Part shown: positions 46,960-58,684 of the stretch, piece after piece
Layout: the number at the start of each line of letters is the position of its first letter
How positions within the stretch are numbered: the first letter of the stretch is position 1
Origin: Bolinopsis microptera
Lineage: Eukaryota; Ctenophora; Tentaculata; Lobata; Bolinopsidae
DNA length: 60,000 bases
Direction: 5' to 3'
NCBI RefSeq assembly: GCF_026151205.1
Contig: NC_087073.1
Span: 20,676,837 to 20,736,836 of the forward strand
The notes under the pieces: model-generated
Seen by the model: only the letters and a program-made list of their open reading frames with translations
The model's database searches: none
What the model was told of the DNA's origin: nothing
Program-made: the position numbers and the translations under genes

Positions 46960-49900
46960 CTAGCATGGTCCAAAACTGTTAAAGTTGTCATTATGCCACT
47001 CATTATCGAACCTGCTTTGGGCATCTAGAAGAGATCGGTTTAGCCTTGATTTGATTGAGTTACAGGATGTGTTCACAAAGTCAGGTTTATTCTGTGGATT
47101 GGAGTCCTTGAATTGATTCCAAAGCCAAGAAGATTTATAAATAAAGTTATGGCTTGGCTTTGGTGGTATTAGACGGTCATCCCTCAGTTCAGACATGTTA
47201 AGTAAAGAGTAGAGAGATATGGGTACCCTATATTTCACTATTTTAAAAAGTTCAGTTATAGTACGAAGTTTGTAAAGATTATGAACAGTAAGGAGTTTAT
47301 GACTGTTAAATAATGGTTTGGTTGATTCCTTGGAATAGAATTCAGCTCCTAGTTTTTGACAACATAAGGGTCTAACAAGTTTATTATGAACTACCGATTT
47401 AGAGCGGACACACTTTGCACATGGTTTAATACGTGGATTAACAGAGTTATTAACATTAGACTCATATTTACCCAGTATTTTACATTGAATAGGTCTAGAA
47501 CGAGCACATGTTTTGAATTTGTTTTGGTATGAGTTTGCATCTCCAAAAATTATTCTAATACATCTCTTCTGTGTTAAGAATACAGGGTTGATAACTTGGT
47601 TAGAGACACCACCCCATACTGAGATGGCGAACGTAAGGTGTGATTCAAATAGTGTGTGGTATATCTGCTTGTGCAGTTTTATAGGTAGACAGTTTTTTAT
47701 GCGGTAAATACGTCCACAAGCACTTCTTAGTTTCTTATTTAGTGATTTGATGTGAGGTTTCCAGTTCAGTTTATCATCAATCAGCACACCTAGAAACTTA
47801 GTTGTTTTAACACGTATTATTATGGAGCCGTCTATGGAGAGATTTAAATCATCGGGTGTACTGCATGTAGACGATTCATTTACACGTTTGTTTGGGGAGA
47901 AATACATATAACAGCTCTTCTTAGCGTTAATATGTAGTAGATTACATTTCATGTATCTAGAAATAGACGAAAGAATATCGTTAGCTACATTATAAACGTC
48001 TTTTTTCGAGTCTGCAGAAACGAATAGGTTAGTGTCGTCAGCAAATAAGATAAACTTGCCTTTATTAGATACGTTGCATAGGTCATTTATATACAGGAGG
48101 AATAGTAAGGGACCAAGAACAGAGCCTTGGGGAACTCCCCACTCAACAGGAAGTTTATCGGAGTTTTCATTTAAGACGTGAACATATTGGCTCCGGTTTG
48201 ACAGGTAACTTTTTATCAAATTCAGTGCGTTGCCCCTAATTCCGTAATTATTTAATTTGAATAAAAGCTTCTCGTGAGATATCGTGTCGAAAGCCTTACT
48301 TAAATCAATGAAAATGCCAAGAACGTGTTTCCTGTCTTTTAAGTGTGATTCGATATGGCTAACAGATAAGTTCAGTGCGTGGCTTGTTGAGTGACCCTTT
48401 CTAAATCCAAATTGGTTCTCATAAATGATTCTTTTAGCAATTAGGAAGCTGTACATACGTTTATAAATAAGTTTCTCTAAAATTTTTCCAAATACTGGTA
48501 AGGTTGATATTGGCCTATAGTTTTCAAATAGTTCCTGATTATCTTTTTTATAGATGGGACTTATCTTTCCTAATTTAAGTTCATCTGGGAATATCCCCTG
48601 TTGCATGCAATGGTTAAAGTGCTTGGCTAAAAAGGGAGATATTATTCTAGCAGACTTTTTTATAACGTGAATTGGAATGTCACTAGATTTACCATTTGTG
48701 AACTCATTAATAATATCTATAATTTCATACTGTGTACAATCACTTAGATATATACTTGACTCACAGGTTTTAGGTAAGAAGTTTGAGAATGAGGGAATTG
48801 CATCCAGGGTTATATAATCTTCAGAATAATTTTCATTTAGTTTGGATGCAATCGACTGAAAATATTTATTGAATTCATTAGCAATCATCCTACGATTTAT
48901 TATTTTTTGATCGTTAAGGATAAAACATGGCTTTATTTCACGCCTGGATTTTCCACGAATAGTGTTTATGATTTCCCACGTTTTCTTACTATCACCAGAG
49001 CAGTCAGTTAATTTACCTGCATAATGATTCTTCTTGACACGGTCAATAAGTACCTTGAGATGCTTCCTGTAATCCTTATATTCAAGGTATCTTTTTGCTA
49101 TATTCATACAAGTGAGGCAATTACACTCCTCGCGTTTAATATTATTATTATTAGTTAGCAATAAACATTTTTTCTTCTGAGACTTTTTCCACAAATCATA
49201 GAGCGAGTCTTTCGTTCGAATTGAGGTAACAATACCACTAGTAATCCATGGGTTGTTCAAAGCGTTACGTTTAGATAATTTCGGTTTGTCAAGTTTGAAT
49301 GCCTCGTCTAGGTGCTTCTGAAAAGTAGTGCAGAAACTACTGAAGTTTTCAGGAGGATTGGTATGTAGTTCATTATCAATTGATGTGAGAAAGGCGTCTA
49401 CATTTGAGGTGCTATAGTCGTAATATTGTGCGTGTTTAAGTTTAGGTTCATCAGCTACAAAATTAAGACAACTATTGATTTGAAAGATGGCATGGTGGTG
49501 AGAAACATTGAGTTGCAACGTTCCTGTAAACAACGTGCTTTCGATTTCATTAGTGAAAATATTATCAATACAGGATGGTTTACATCCAGGCTTTTCGTGT
49601 GTTTGGATAGATATCGTTGGTGAGTACCCTAATCCGAGCATTATGTTTTCTAATTCTTGTGTGCATCTTCTATTGCCGTTATGGAGGTTAATATTAAAAT
49701 CACCCATTACATGTACATTTAACTTTGGGAGTTTACCCATAATTACTTGTAGCTCAGCGAGAAACTCGTCAATGTCTCCACTAGGGGGTCTATAGATTAC
49801 TCCTACGTTTATAGTTTTAGATTCTTGATGAATAGTCACAAAGAGGCTTTCTAAATTACTGGTGACGTTTGATACATCTACATTAACGACTGCATTAAAA

Positions 49901-50460
49901 GCATTGTGAACATAAACTGCAACGCCCGTTCCTTTCGATTTGTTATGCATTGTAGTCTGGTAGAAACTATTGAATCCATTAATAGGGTAAACGGAACTCT
50001 CTTCTGGGCTAATATTGGTTTCGGCAAGGCCTATGATAGGGAAATTGTGTTTGAGGCACTCTAATTCAGATATGAGATGGTCGAAGTTGCTTTTATTGCC
50101 GTCGATATTCAGGAAGAAAGAGCCACCATTTTTATGAAGATTGGCACTAAGTTCGTTATTAAATTTGTTGGTGGAGTAAGGCTTACAATATTCTAGAACT
50201 TGTGACATTTTCAGAATCAAGGGGTCGTTGTTATTGTTATCCGACTTACTAATCATATCTTTAAACGGGTTGTACTGTTTAAGGATTAGCGCTTTGCACT
50301 GACTACAAAAGTAATTTGAGTTGATCACGGTTGCTTCAGAGTTTTTGAAACATTTTTCATGTATAATGCAATTACATTTAAAACATTCAACAAATTTTTG
50401 ACCTAAACATAAGCTCTTAAGGCAGTGACTGCATTTTTCCTTATTTGAGAAAGTTACCAT
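46960..50460 (-). CDS. CR1-like LINE ORF2: zinc finger, AP endonuclease and reverse transcriptase
   Basis: 1,166 codons from an ATG that overlaps the ORF1 stop by 7 nt (ATGGTAA). An N-terminal PHD-like finger (C10, C13, C26, C29, H34, C37, C52, C55) precedes an APE-type endonuclease: AETN with E147, YRPP 223-226, GDFN 253-256, DN 299-300. The final dyad reads SHHHAI (320-325) where SDH is usual. The reverse transcriptase (about 630-880) has DLSKAFD 719-725, QGSVLGPLLF 778-787 and the catalytic FADD 806-809. A cysteine-rich segment (CAKCVRSKSVVHNKLVRPLC) follows in the C-terminal third. The reading frame is undamaged. Confidence 0.95.
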   Translation of the reverse strand: MVTFSNKEKCSHCLKSLCLGQKFVECFKCNCIIHEKCFKNSEATVINSNYFCSQCKALILKQYNPFKDMISKSDNNNNDPLILKMSQVLEYCKPYSTNKFNNELSANLHKNGGSFFLNIDGNKSNFDHLISELECLKHNFPIIGLAETNISPEESSVYPINGFNSFYQTTMHNKSKGTGVAVYVHNAFNAVVNVDVSNVTSNLESLFVTIHQESKTINVGVIYRPPSGDIDEFLAELQVIMGKLPKLNVHVMGDFNINLHNGNRRCTQELENIMLGLGYSPTISIQTHEKPGCKPSCIDNIFTNEIESTLFTGTLQLNVSHHHAIFQINSCLNFVADEPKLKHAQYYDYSTSNVDAFLTSIDNELHTNPPENFSSFCTTFQKHLDEAFKLDKPKLSKRNALNNPWITSGIVTSIRTKDSLYDLWKKSQKKKCLLLTNNNNIKREECNCLTCMNIAKRYLEYKDYRKHLKVLIDRVKKNHYAGKLTDCSGDSKKTWEIINTIRGKSRREIKPCFILNDQKIINRRMIANEFNKYFQSIASKLNENYSEDYITLDAIPSFSNFLPKTCESSIYLSDCTQYEIIDIINEFTNGKSSDIPIHVIKKSARIISPFLAKHFNHCMQQGIFPDELKLGKISPIYKKDNQELFENYRPISTLPVFGKILEKLIYKRMYSFLIAKRIIYENQFGFRKGHSTSHALNLSVSHIESHLKDRKHVLGIFIDLSKAFDTISHEKLLFKLNNYGIRGNALNLIKSYLSNRSQYVHVLNENSDKLPVEWGVPQGSVLGPLLFLLYINDLCNVSNKGKFILFADDTNLFVSADSKKDVYNVANDILSSISRYMKCNLLHINAKKSCYMYFSPNKRVNESSTCSTPDDLNLSIDGSIIIRVKTTKFLGVLIDDKLNWKPHIKSLNKKLRSACGRIYRIKNCLPIKLHKQIYHTLFESHLTFAISVWGGVSNQVINPVFLTQKRCIRIIFGDANSYQNKFKTCARSRPIQCKILGKYESNVNNSVNPRIKPCAKCVRSKSVVHNKLVRPLCCQKLGAEFYSKESTKPLFNSHKLLTVHNLYKLRTITELFKIVKYRVPISLYSLLNMSELRDDRLIPPKPSHNFIYKSSWLWNQFKDSNPQNKPDFVNTSCNSIKSRLNRSLLDAQSRFDNEWHNDNFNSFGPC

Positions 50461-52472
50461 ACCTGGTAACTGTACCCGCCTCCTCCTCTGGCAACTGAAC
50501 TGAAGGGTCTCCCGTCAACTCTGCTAGTCGGTCCTCTTCGTTTATCAACTCCTCGGTGGAGCCTGGAAAATATGGTTTGTTTAATTAGGCCAGCAAGGAC
50601 CCTAGCACCTAGTTCGTTAAGGTGAAGCGTGTCAGGCCTGTTTTGTCGATCAACTGTCTTGGACAATTGATGGACCAACATGCCATAATGATCAGCAAAG
50701 CCATTAAAACCTTGCACACTCTGAACACCAGAACTCATAGATGTAAGACCGTTCGTCAGCAGTTCATTAAACAAGTTAACTTTTCTATTCAAATCAGCAA
50801 TTTTAGTAGGAAGCAGCGGGCAAACATAAACAAAACATTTAGGGTTCAGCAGCTTAATTTCTTTTATTTTTGTTAACAGCGAACTACATACACTTCTGAC
50901 GTTACTTTGAGGTTGCTTTATATCATTTATCCCGCACATGATAACAACATTGCTGTAGGATTGACAGCTGTAAGGGTCAATGTTGTTGATTATAGGCGCC
51001 CATTCTTTAAGGCCAGGCATGAGTTCACCAAATGTATTACGTTTATTAGTCCCAAACTTGAGCATTCCTGTATTTGAATCTCCTATCAAGATTGTAGAGT
51101 TTTTGTTCTTCCAGTTAACTGATCTGAACGTGAGGCTATATCTGATGTCCTGGGTGACGTTACCTTCTGGAATTGAATGAGTGAAAAAGTCTTGTGATTT
51201 TCTTGTCATATGATAGAGTGATCGGTGGGTGGATGTTAGGTCAGACTTGACACCAGACTTTTTGTCAAGGAACTGGATGGAGCATTCTTGGCCGAGGGAC
51301 AGTGTGAAAATGGATGATTCGACATCTATAGTGGGCTCGTCGTCTGAGTGGCTGGGAAGTGAACTATTAGGGCCTTCGTACCTATTTATGAGACATGAAT
51401 TGATGACAGGAGGTGAAGGATGCCTCTCAGGATGTGACTTGAAGGTGGGGTGCTGTTCGTAGAATAATTCCTTTTGTAGGACATTGATTTTCTCCAGTAT
51501 CGGCTGAAGCACCAGGGGGATTGGGGTTGCATCGGCACCAGATTTGGAACCTGTATACGTGTAAGGAGCTCCGAATGCAACAGTTGAGCGGCCTGATTCA
51601 GACACAAATGACAATGACTCTAGTGATGTGGTGATATTTGAGGCTGTATCTTCATTGATGAATTCTAGTTTGAGGTCGGTGAAGCTTTTCTGATTGTGCT
51701 CTATGGTAGTTGTGGGTTCAGGGACAACTGTGGGTGGGTGGGTGAGTGGGTGGGTGGGTGGTGTGACACGACTAGGATGGACCCAGGGCTGAGAGCTTGA
51801 TGGTGCTTGGGTGATTTGAGGGCTGCTTGAGGAGGCAGTTGATTTCTTAAGGTCATCCATACTAGACTGAAGCTCAGTGATCTGATTTTTCATAGTTTTA
51901 AGTTTCTCATTAACCTGACCTTCTTGGAGGGTCCGATGTTGAATATGTAGCTCAATGTCTCCTAGCTTGAGTATTCTCTCAGAAATGGTCTTGGTGGTAG
52001 CTCCGAGATCGTTTGTGTTGGATATCAGCGAAGTTAGTTTCTCCTCCATTTTCATGACAGTTTCTTCAAGATCCATGTTTTTATTCCTCAGATTAGACAT
52101 ATTGAGAAGTAAAGTCTCGATCTGTTGGTTGTTACGGATGGTCACGCCAGGGGCACTGAAACAAAGCGGACAGAGCCAATCCTCTATCTGTGTAACAAAC
52201 TGTTCGGAAATACCTTTTAGATTACAACAATTGCTGTGCCAGGTTTGAGGGCAAGAGGTACAATCAATAATCCATGAGGTTTTATCACTAGTTCCACAGG
52301 GACATTTATCATACCTGATGTCCGGTTTCGAGGTTTCTCCTGATTTGGTGGCTTTCTTCGGGGCCTTTTTGGCTGGGTCCTTTGCTATATCCTTTGCTGT
52401 ACGGTTGGGGGTTGCTGCGGTCTTGGTGTTGGTGTCTTTCTTTAATACCATATTCACGGAAAACAAGATCAT
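50454..52472 (-). CDS. CR1-like LINE ORF1: PHD finger, coiled coil and SGNH esterase
   Basis: 672 codons from the first ATG; a second in-frame ATG lies at residue 8. A lysine/threonine-rich N terminus precedes a C4HC3 PHD finger (C57, C59, C71, C74, H79, C82 or C83, C101, C104). A heptad-rich stretch (about 115-215) and a Pro/Ser/Thr linker follow. The C-terminal SGNH/GDSL hydrolase (about 460-640) has GDSN (464-467), GIND (514-517) and the catalytic DTLH (614-617). PHD and esterase domains are established in ORF1 of CR1-type elements. ORF1 ends YQVW and its TAA overlaps the ORF2 start. It probably acts as an RNA-binding or membrane-associated accessory protein of retrotransposition. Confidence 0.92.
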   Translation of the reverse strand: MILFSVNMVLKKDTNTKTAATPNRTAKDIAKDPAKKAPKKATKSGETSKPDIRYDKCPCGTSDKTSWIIDCTSCPQTWHSNCCNLKGISEQFVTQIEDWLCPLCFSAPGVTIRNNQQIETLLLNMSNLRNKNMDLEETVMKMEEKLTSLISNTNDLGATTKTISERILKLGDIELHIQHRTLQEGQVNEKLKTMKNQITELQSSMDDLKKSTASSSSPQITQAPSSSQPWVHPSRVTPPTHPLTHPPTVVPEPTTTIEHNQKSFTDLKLEFINEDTASNITTSLESLSFVSESGRSTVAFGAPYTYTGSKSGADATPIPLVLQPILEKINVLQKELFYEQHPTFKSHPERHPSPPVINSCLINRYEGPNSSLPSHSDDEPTIDVESSIFTLSLGQECSIQFLDKKSGVKSDLTSTHRSLYHMTRKSQDFFTHSIPEGNVTQDIRYSLTFRSVNWKNKNSTILIGDSNTGMLKFGTNKRNTFGELMPGLKEWAPIINNIDPYSCQSYSNVVIMCGINDIKQPQSNVRSVCSSLLTKIKEIKLLNPKCFVYVCPLLPTKIADLNRKVNLFNELLTNGLTSMSSGVQSVQGFNGFADHYGMLVHQLSKTVDRQNRPDTLHLNELGARVLAGLIKQTIFSRLHRGVDKRRGPTSRVDGRPFSSVARGGGGYSYQVW

Positions 52473-52680
52473 GGGGGTGTGCCAGGTGCCTCCGAGGTGC
52501 CACTTTCATCGAGTCAGCTTCGCCTGAAATATATAGATCATGGGTGGTGGTCTGGTGGTAATGAGTTGAAGCCAGGGAATTGATGTTGAGAGACACTTGA
52601 AAATTTCATTGATTTGCATGTTGAAACTGAAAGGTAATTTAATGAAATAATTAATTAAATAATAAGACATATGGTGACAT

Positions 52681-52810
52681 GATAGGGGGGGTGGGTGGGG
52701 GTGGTAGATGGATCTATTCATGCTTTGTTTGGGGAGGGTGGGTGGGGGTGGTGGATGGATCTATTCATGTTCTGTTTTGGGAGGGTGGGTGGGGGTGGTG
52801 GAGGGTTCCT
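52681..52810. repeat. three G-rich tandem repeats of about 53 bp upstream of LINE ORF1
   Basis: Each unit contains ggtgggtgggggtggt followed by a(g/t)ggatctattcatg. The position just upstream of ORF1 would fit 5' UTR promoter monomers, which are common in LINEs, but membership in the element is not proven. Confidence 0.7.
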
Positions 52811-53766
52811 TTTGGATTATTTATTATGTTCGGGGAGGGATGCAGATGAACTACAGGCTTCAGAGTGAAGACAGTAGAGATAAATGGGGGTTCATTTGAA
52901 CAGGAAACATTGAGGCAGGCATGTCTGTTTGACAAACCTGCCACAAAAGGCTAGGAGTCAAGGTACAATAAACTTGAATAGTTCAATAAGTAAGTCAATT
53001 TAGAGAATAATTCATATTCATACTAAATTCAAGTAAATAAATATATAAAATCTAATCAATCCTAAAGAATAACTCATACTCAAATTAATCAATATCATTA
53101 TCATTATCATAATATAGACACTCTCCAATATCATAACAATAGTGTAAGAACTTTCCGATAAATCAATATCAAGTAGATCATACTCTCCAAAACTACAGAA
53201 AATACAAATAATTCAAGGATGTGTCCAACCAGAAGCCGGCAGTCCATGTGTTACATAGACTTTAAGGGATGGGGTAAGGGAGGGGATTTGGATGATCTGA
53301 TGATTTATGAGGTTGTGTTCCATGATCTACTCATCTTCGGTTAGAGCTTCATCTCCGACAGTGGCACCTCTTCACACACCCTGCAACACCCCCACAGATC
53401 TTTGATCTTTAGCAACACATGGACATTGGGCTCCTGGCCTCACTTGACATCCTCAAATTATTTGTTATATAGTAGTGTTGAAAGTATTAAAACTAGGTTA
53501 TCAAATGTCGGACCAAAAAATGTTTTCTGTCATCTTAATCAGATCAGTTTCAGCAAAAAATAATTGTATGCATGAAAAGGACATTTCAAAATCAAAATTA
53601 AAACAAGCAATATAAAATTAAGACAAGAGACATATGAATACAATACATTACAATGTAGTGAGTAATCATGGCGTTACAATTTACTCTATTACGTTAACTT
53701 AAAACGCTAAAATTGATAAGGTTTTATGATGAAAAAACCAACAAATTTAGCGCTCGATTTTCATAT
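52811..53766. other. spacer between the LINE and the large inverted repeat
   Basis: AT-rich sequence with short atcatta/caatatca runs (53060-53180) and no ORF or repeat array of note. The true LINE 5' end may lie in its first part. Confidence 0.4.
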
Positions 53767-55420
53767 ACTCTAGTAGCAGGGTGTAGTTGAGTGTGCACTT
53801 CGATGTGTACTATTTCTGACAACACAGGGTTGTTTGTTAGGTCATTCTAAACCAAAATCGTTTAGGTGGACAATTTGTTTCGCTAGAGACAACCCTACAG
53901 GGCAAATTTTCTAAATTACCCTCAGTCGCGTATACGGGATTTTCGTATTTCGGCTCTTGAAGGTCATAGAGACTTAATTTTTAGCTTAAAATCGCCGCAA
54001 TGGCCACATTTATATACAACTTACTAATCAATATATGGTCTAAAATTGTTTGTTTCCGAGATATCTGCAAAAAACTAATTTTAAGTTCAGGCGTAGGCAC
54101 AAATTTCATCAAATTTGTATCTCCGCTTCTGAAGGTCTTAGAGACTCAAACTTTGGCTTAAAATTACCGCAATGCTCATGTTTATATTGACACTATAAAG
54201 GTCATAAAGGCCCAAAATGCTTACTTTTGGAAAAAATCCAGAAAAACTGATTTTCACTGTACTGGGGAAGTGAAAAAAATCTACTCTAGAAGCTAATCGA
54301 AATCGAGTATGCAGTTTGGTGTCTACAACTTTTCTAGAAACCAGGTCCTTTGTAAGGTCATTCTGGATCAGAATTGATAAGGTACGCAATTTCTATCAGT
54401 AGTTCCAACCCTAGGGGGGAAATTTCTAAATTACCCTCAGGCGCAAATATATGACTTTTGTATCTCGGCTTCTGAACGTTGTAGGGGCCTCTCTTTTAGG
54501 GGCCTCTCTTTTAGCTCAAACTAACTGCAAAGGCCACATTTACATACAAGCTATAAAGCAAGATAGGGTTTATAGTGCTTAGTTTTGGAGATATTCATTA
54601 AAAACTGTTTTAACTTTCGTGCATCCTAAAATAGTAACATCAAACATGTACTTAATTTTGGTATCCCGGGCTAAAAAAGTCTTACAGGCACTTTACTTGC
54701 AGCACAGCAAAAGTTCAGCATGAACACATTCAGATAATATTTATGAAGCAACACAATTCAGTTTCAGAAGCTCCTTCCAGCTATCTTGTGTTATCCCCAA
54801 ATGTATACGTCTAACCATCTCTCTGGTTACTTCGAACTACTTCAATCCCCAAATTTATACATGAACATCTAACTATCTCGTACTACCACAAGTTGGGCTC
54901 TCTCCAGTACTGTTTGACTATTATGGCTAATCAACTTCAATCCCACCTCATGAAGTAGAATCTACTTTTAGCTACCTTTAATTCTGCTACCACCAACACG
55001 TTATAATTGTAGCTCTTTCTAGCTCTTTCTAGCCCGAAGTAGCTAGAAGAAGCTAAAATTTGTGGGTACTGTTTGCTAGTGTTAGCTGGATCATAGAGCA
55101 GAAAGTAGTCTGAGGTTGCTGGAATTAGTGCTAGAATTTGAAGGTGCTGGTGATAGCTGAACAGAGTAGGAGTAAGTCTGAGGTTGCTGAATAGGGCTAG
55201 AATTTGCAGGTGCTAATACAGGTGTAATATAGTAGCATAACAAAAATTATTGGATGTTGGTGGAAGCTAGATAGAGCAGGAAGTACCATTCAGAGATTGC
55301 TACAAAGAGCTAGAGTGGAGATAGCTGAATTGAAGGAAACTAGAAGTAGATTCTACTACATGAGGTTGGATTGGAGTTGATTAGCTATAATAGCCAAAAA
55401 GTACTGGAGAGAGCCCAACT

Positions 55421-55560
55421 TATGTTAAGACCGGGATCTGGGCTTAATCCCGATCCTTCATTCCGGTCCCGGTCTTAATCCCGGTCCTGGCACTTTTTCC
55501 CAGTCCCAGTCCCGGCCAAAAAATCGGTCCCGGTCGAGCCTTGCCTTTAACGAGATGATA
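55421..55560. repeat. CCGGTC-rich insertion present only in the right arm
   Basis: Repeats of atcccggtcc / ggtcccggtc and cccagtccc occupy the place where the left arm instead has a partial internal duplication (54826-54890). One or both arms have therefore changed after the inversion formed. Confidence 0.7.
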
Positions 55561-56001
55561 GTAACCAGAGAGATGGTTAGACGTATACATTTGGGGATAA
55601 CACAAGATAGCTGGAAGGAGCTTCTGAAACTGAATTGTGTTGCTTCATAAATATTATCTGAATGTGTTCATGCTGAACTTTTGCTGTGCTGCAAGTAAAG
55701 TGCCTGTAAGACTTTTTTAGCCCGGGATACCAAAATTAGGTACATGTTTGATGTTACTATTTTAGGATGCACGAAAGTTAAAACAGTTTTTAATGAATAT
55801 CTCCAAAACTAAGCACTATAAACCCTATCTTGCTTTATAGCTTGTATGTAAATGTGGCCTTTGCAGTTAGTTTGAGCTAAAAGAGAGGCCCCTAAAAGAG
55901 AGGCCCCTACAACGTTCAGAAGCCGAGATACAAAAGTCATATATTTGCGCCTGAGGGTAATTTAGAAATTTCCCCCCTAGGGTTGGAACTACTGATAGAA
56001 A

Positions 56002-57723
56002 TTGCGTACCTTATCAATTCTGATCCAGAATGACCTTACAAAGGACCTGGTTTCTAGAAAAGTTGTAGACACCAAACTGCATACTCGATTTCGATTAGCT
56101 TCTAGAGTAGATTTTTTTCACTTCCCCATCTATAAAAAAGATAATCAGGAACTATTTGAAAACTATAGGCCAATATCAACCTTACCAGTATTTGGAAAAA
56201 TTTTAGAGAAACTTATTTATAAACGTATGTACAGCTTCCTAATTGCTAAAAGAATCATTTATGAGAACCAATTTGGATTTAGAAAGGGTCACTCAACAAG
56301 CCACGCACTGAACTTATCTGTTAGCCATATCGAATCACACTTAAAAGACAGGAAACACGTTCTTGGCATTTTCATTGATTTAAGTAAGGCTTTCGACACG
56401 ATATCTCACGAGAAGCTTTTATTCAAATTAAATAATTACGGAATTAGGGGCAACGCACTGAATTTGATAAAAAGTTACCTGTCAAACCGGAGCCAATATG
56501 TTCACGTCTTAAATGAAAACTCCGATAAACTTCCTGTTGAGTGGGGAGTTCCCCAAGGCTCTGTTCTTGGTCCCTTACTATTCCTCCTGTATATAAATGA
56601 CCTATGCAACGTATCTAATAAAGGCAAGTTTATCTTATTTGCTGACGACACTAACCTATTCGTTTCTGCAGACTCGAAAAAAGACGTTTATAATGTAGCT
56701 AACGATATTCTTTCGTCTATTTCTAGATACATGAAATGTAATCTACTACATATTAACGCTAAGAAGAGCTGTTATATGTATTTCTCCCCAAACAAACGTG
56801 TAAATGAATCGTCTACATGCAGTACACCCGATGATTTAAATCTCTCCATAGACGGCTCCATAATAATACGTGTTAAAACAACTAAGTTTCTAGGTGTGCT
56901 GATTGATGATAAACTGAACTGGAAACCTCACATCGAATCACTAAATAAGAAACTAAGAAGTGCTTGTGGACGTATTTACCGCATAAAAAACTGTCTACCT
57001 ATAAAACTGCACAAGCAGATATACCACACACTATTTGAATCACACCTTACGTTCGCCATCTCAGTATGGGGTGGTGTCTCTAACCAAGTTATCAACCCTG
57101 TATTCTTAACACAGAAGAGATGTATTAGAATAATTTTTGGAGATGCAAACTCATACCAAAACAAATTCAAAACATGTGCTCGTTCTAGACCTATTCAATG
57201 TAAAATACTGGGTAAATATGAGTCTAATGTTAATAACTCTGTTAATCCACGTATTAAACCATGTGCAAAGTGTGTCCGCTCTAAATCGGTAGTTCATAAT
57301 AAACTTGTTAGACCCTTATGTTGTCAAAAACTAGGAGCTGAATTCTATTCCAAGGAATCAACCAAACCATTATTTAACAGTCATAAACTCCTTACTGTTC
57401 ATAATCTTTACAAACTTCGTACTATAACTGAACTTTTTAAAATAGTGAAATATAGGGTACCCATATCTCTCTACTCTTTACTTAACATGTCTGAACTGAG
57501 GGATGACCGTCTAATACCACCAAAGCCAAGCCATAACTTTATTTATAAATCTTCTTGGCTTTGGAATCAATTCAAGGACTCCAATCCACAGAATAAACCT
57601 GACTTTGTGAACACATCCTGTAACTCAATCAAATCAAGGCTAAACCGATCTCTTCTAGATGCCCAAAGCAGGTTCGATAATGAGTGGCATAATGACAACT
57701 TTAACAGTTTTGGACCATGCTAG
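56002..57723 (+). pseudogene. ORF2 fragment fused to inverted-repeat sequence
   Basis: 573 codons. The first 42 residues are translation of the repeat arm, also seen as the start of an 83-codon ORF at 54138-54389 on the minus strand. The rest is the C-terminal 531 residues of LINE ORF2, including FADD. It differs from the full copy by one visible residue (K to E in HIKSLNKK). It lacks the endonuclease and the N-terminal RT part, so it is not autonomous. The fusion is accidental. Confidence 0.88.
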
Positions 57724-58684
57724 ATTATTGATAAAAACGTGGAATTTATGTAAACAAATACTTAATTACTTAAATATTGCCGTTTCCGTACGGCGCTATA
57801 CGTAATATATGTTAAAAGCGCGCCGCAGCTACTCCCTACCTCAACATTTGCGCGGGTTTCTTAAGCGCGCACGTACGTTTATTCTTGGCCGTTAATCAGA
57901 CCCATGACATAACGCTATAGGTGGCAGTGACTGTAATTTTCTTCAACAATTACTGAATTATCCATCCATAAAGTGATTTACAAAATGACACCTAAACCTC
58001 GTGTTTCGGTGTTCACTTAAACGGTACTTGGCGGCTGAACTGTGGTGTCTGACGTTTGCAGCTAGATCGGACTCTGCATGATATTGTATTAGCAAATTTG
58101 TATAGTGTATAATTGTTTAGTGTTTATAATACTCTGCAACCTGGTAGCACGGCTGACACAAAAACAAAATGTTGGCCTGGCTTGTGCAGTGCATAACCAA
58201 GTAAATAACACGCACTCCGATAAAAGCCGTCTGGAGAAACTCCGCAAAATGTTCATTGTAGTCAACGGGCACAAAGAAGCACTACTAGCAATTGTGTCCT
58301 TTACCCTCCTACATAATTTGAACATTTTTGTGGCTAACTCATTGAACAACATCTGAATTAAAATGTGTCTAGTATTAAAAGATTCAGTAAGTAATTTTTT
58401 CATGTACGCTGTACACTGTAGTTAGTAAATCAAATCAAACTTTTTTGATCAGCCGCGCGCTGAACCAGTGTTGCACTAGGTAAAAATTGTGTATATTTTG
58501 TTCATTTTTGAGTGTAAATTAATTTATTAATTTATCACAAATTATTTTATTATAATATAACCACTTATGTAATATGGTTATTTTGACTTTAAATATTTGA
58601 ACTAAATATGAATTGATTGTGGGTATAAAATAAAATTTGTTTTACTAATTTGTTTTACTAAATTCAATAAAGTTTCTAGTTTCT
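56128..58684 (+). mobile_element. 5'-truncated copy of the CR1-like LINE
   Basis: It starts in the middle of the RT domain (equivalent to about 48557 in the full copy) and runs through the 3' UTR to the tttgttttactaaa repeats near 58665. About 20 nt of unmatched sequence follow before the host arm resumes at 58685. Truncation at the 5' end is the usual outcome of target-primed reverse transcription. At the junction, cccc of the host arm overlaps ccc of the LINE (microhomology). Confidence 0.92.

Larger units (their letters stand above)
46015..52900 (-). mobile_element. full-length CR1-like non-LTR retrotransposon
   Basis: The element runs 5' to 3' on the minus strand, with ORF1, ORF2 and a 3' UTR of about 945 bp. 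It ends not in poly-A but in two copies of tttgttttactaaa separated by an A run (46015-46060). Two ORFs without frameshifts, and a second nearly identical copy in the window, indicate recent activity. The 5' end is uncertain: upstream of ORF1 the G-rich tandem repeats at 52681-52810 may be part of the 5' UTR. No target duplication was found, which is usual for the CR1 group. Confidence 0.9.
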
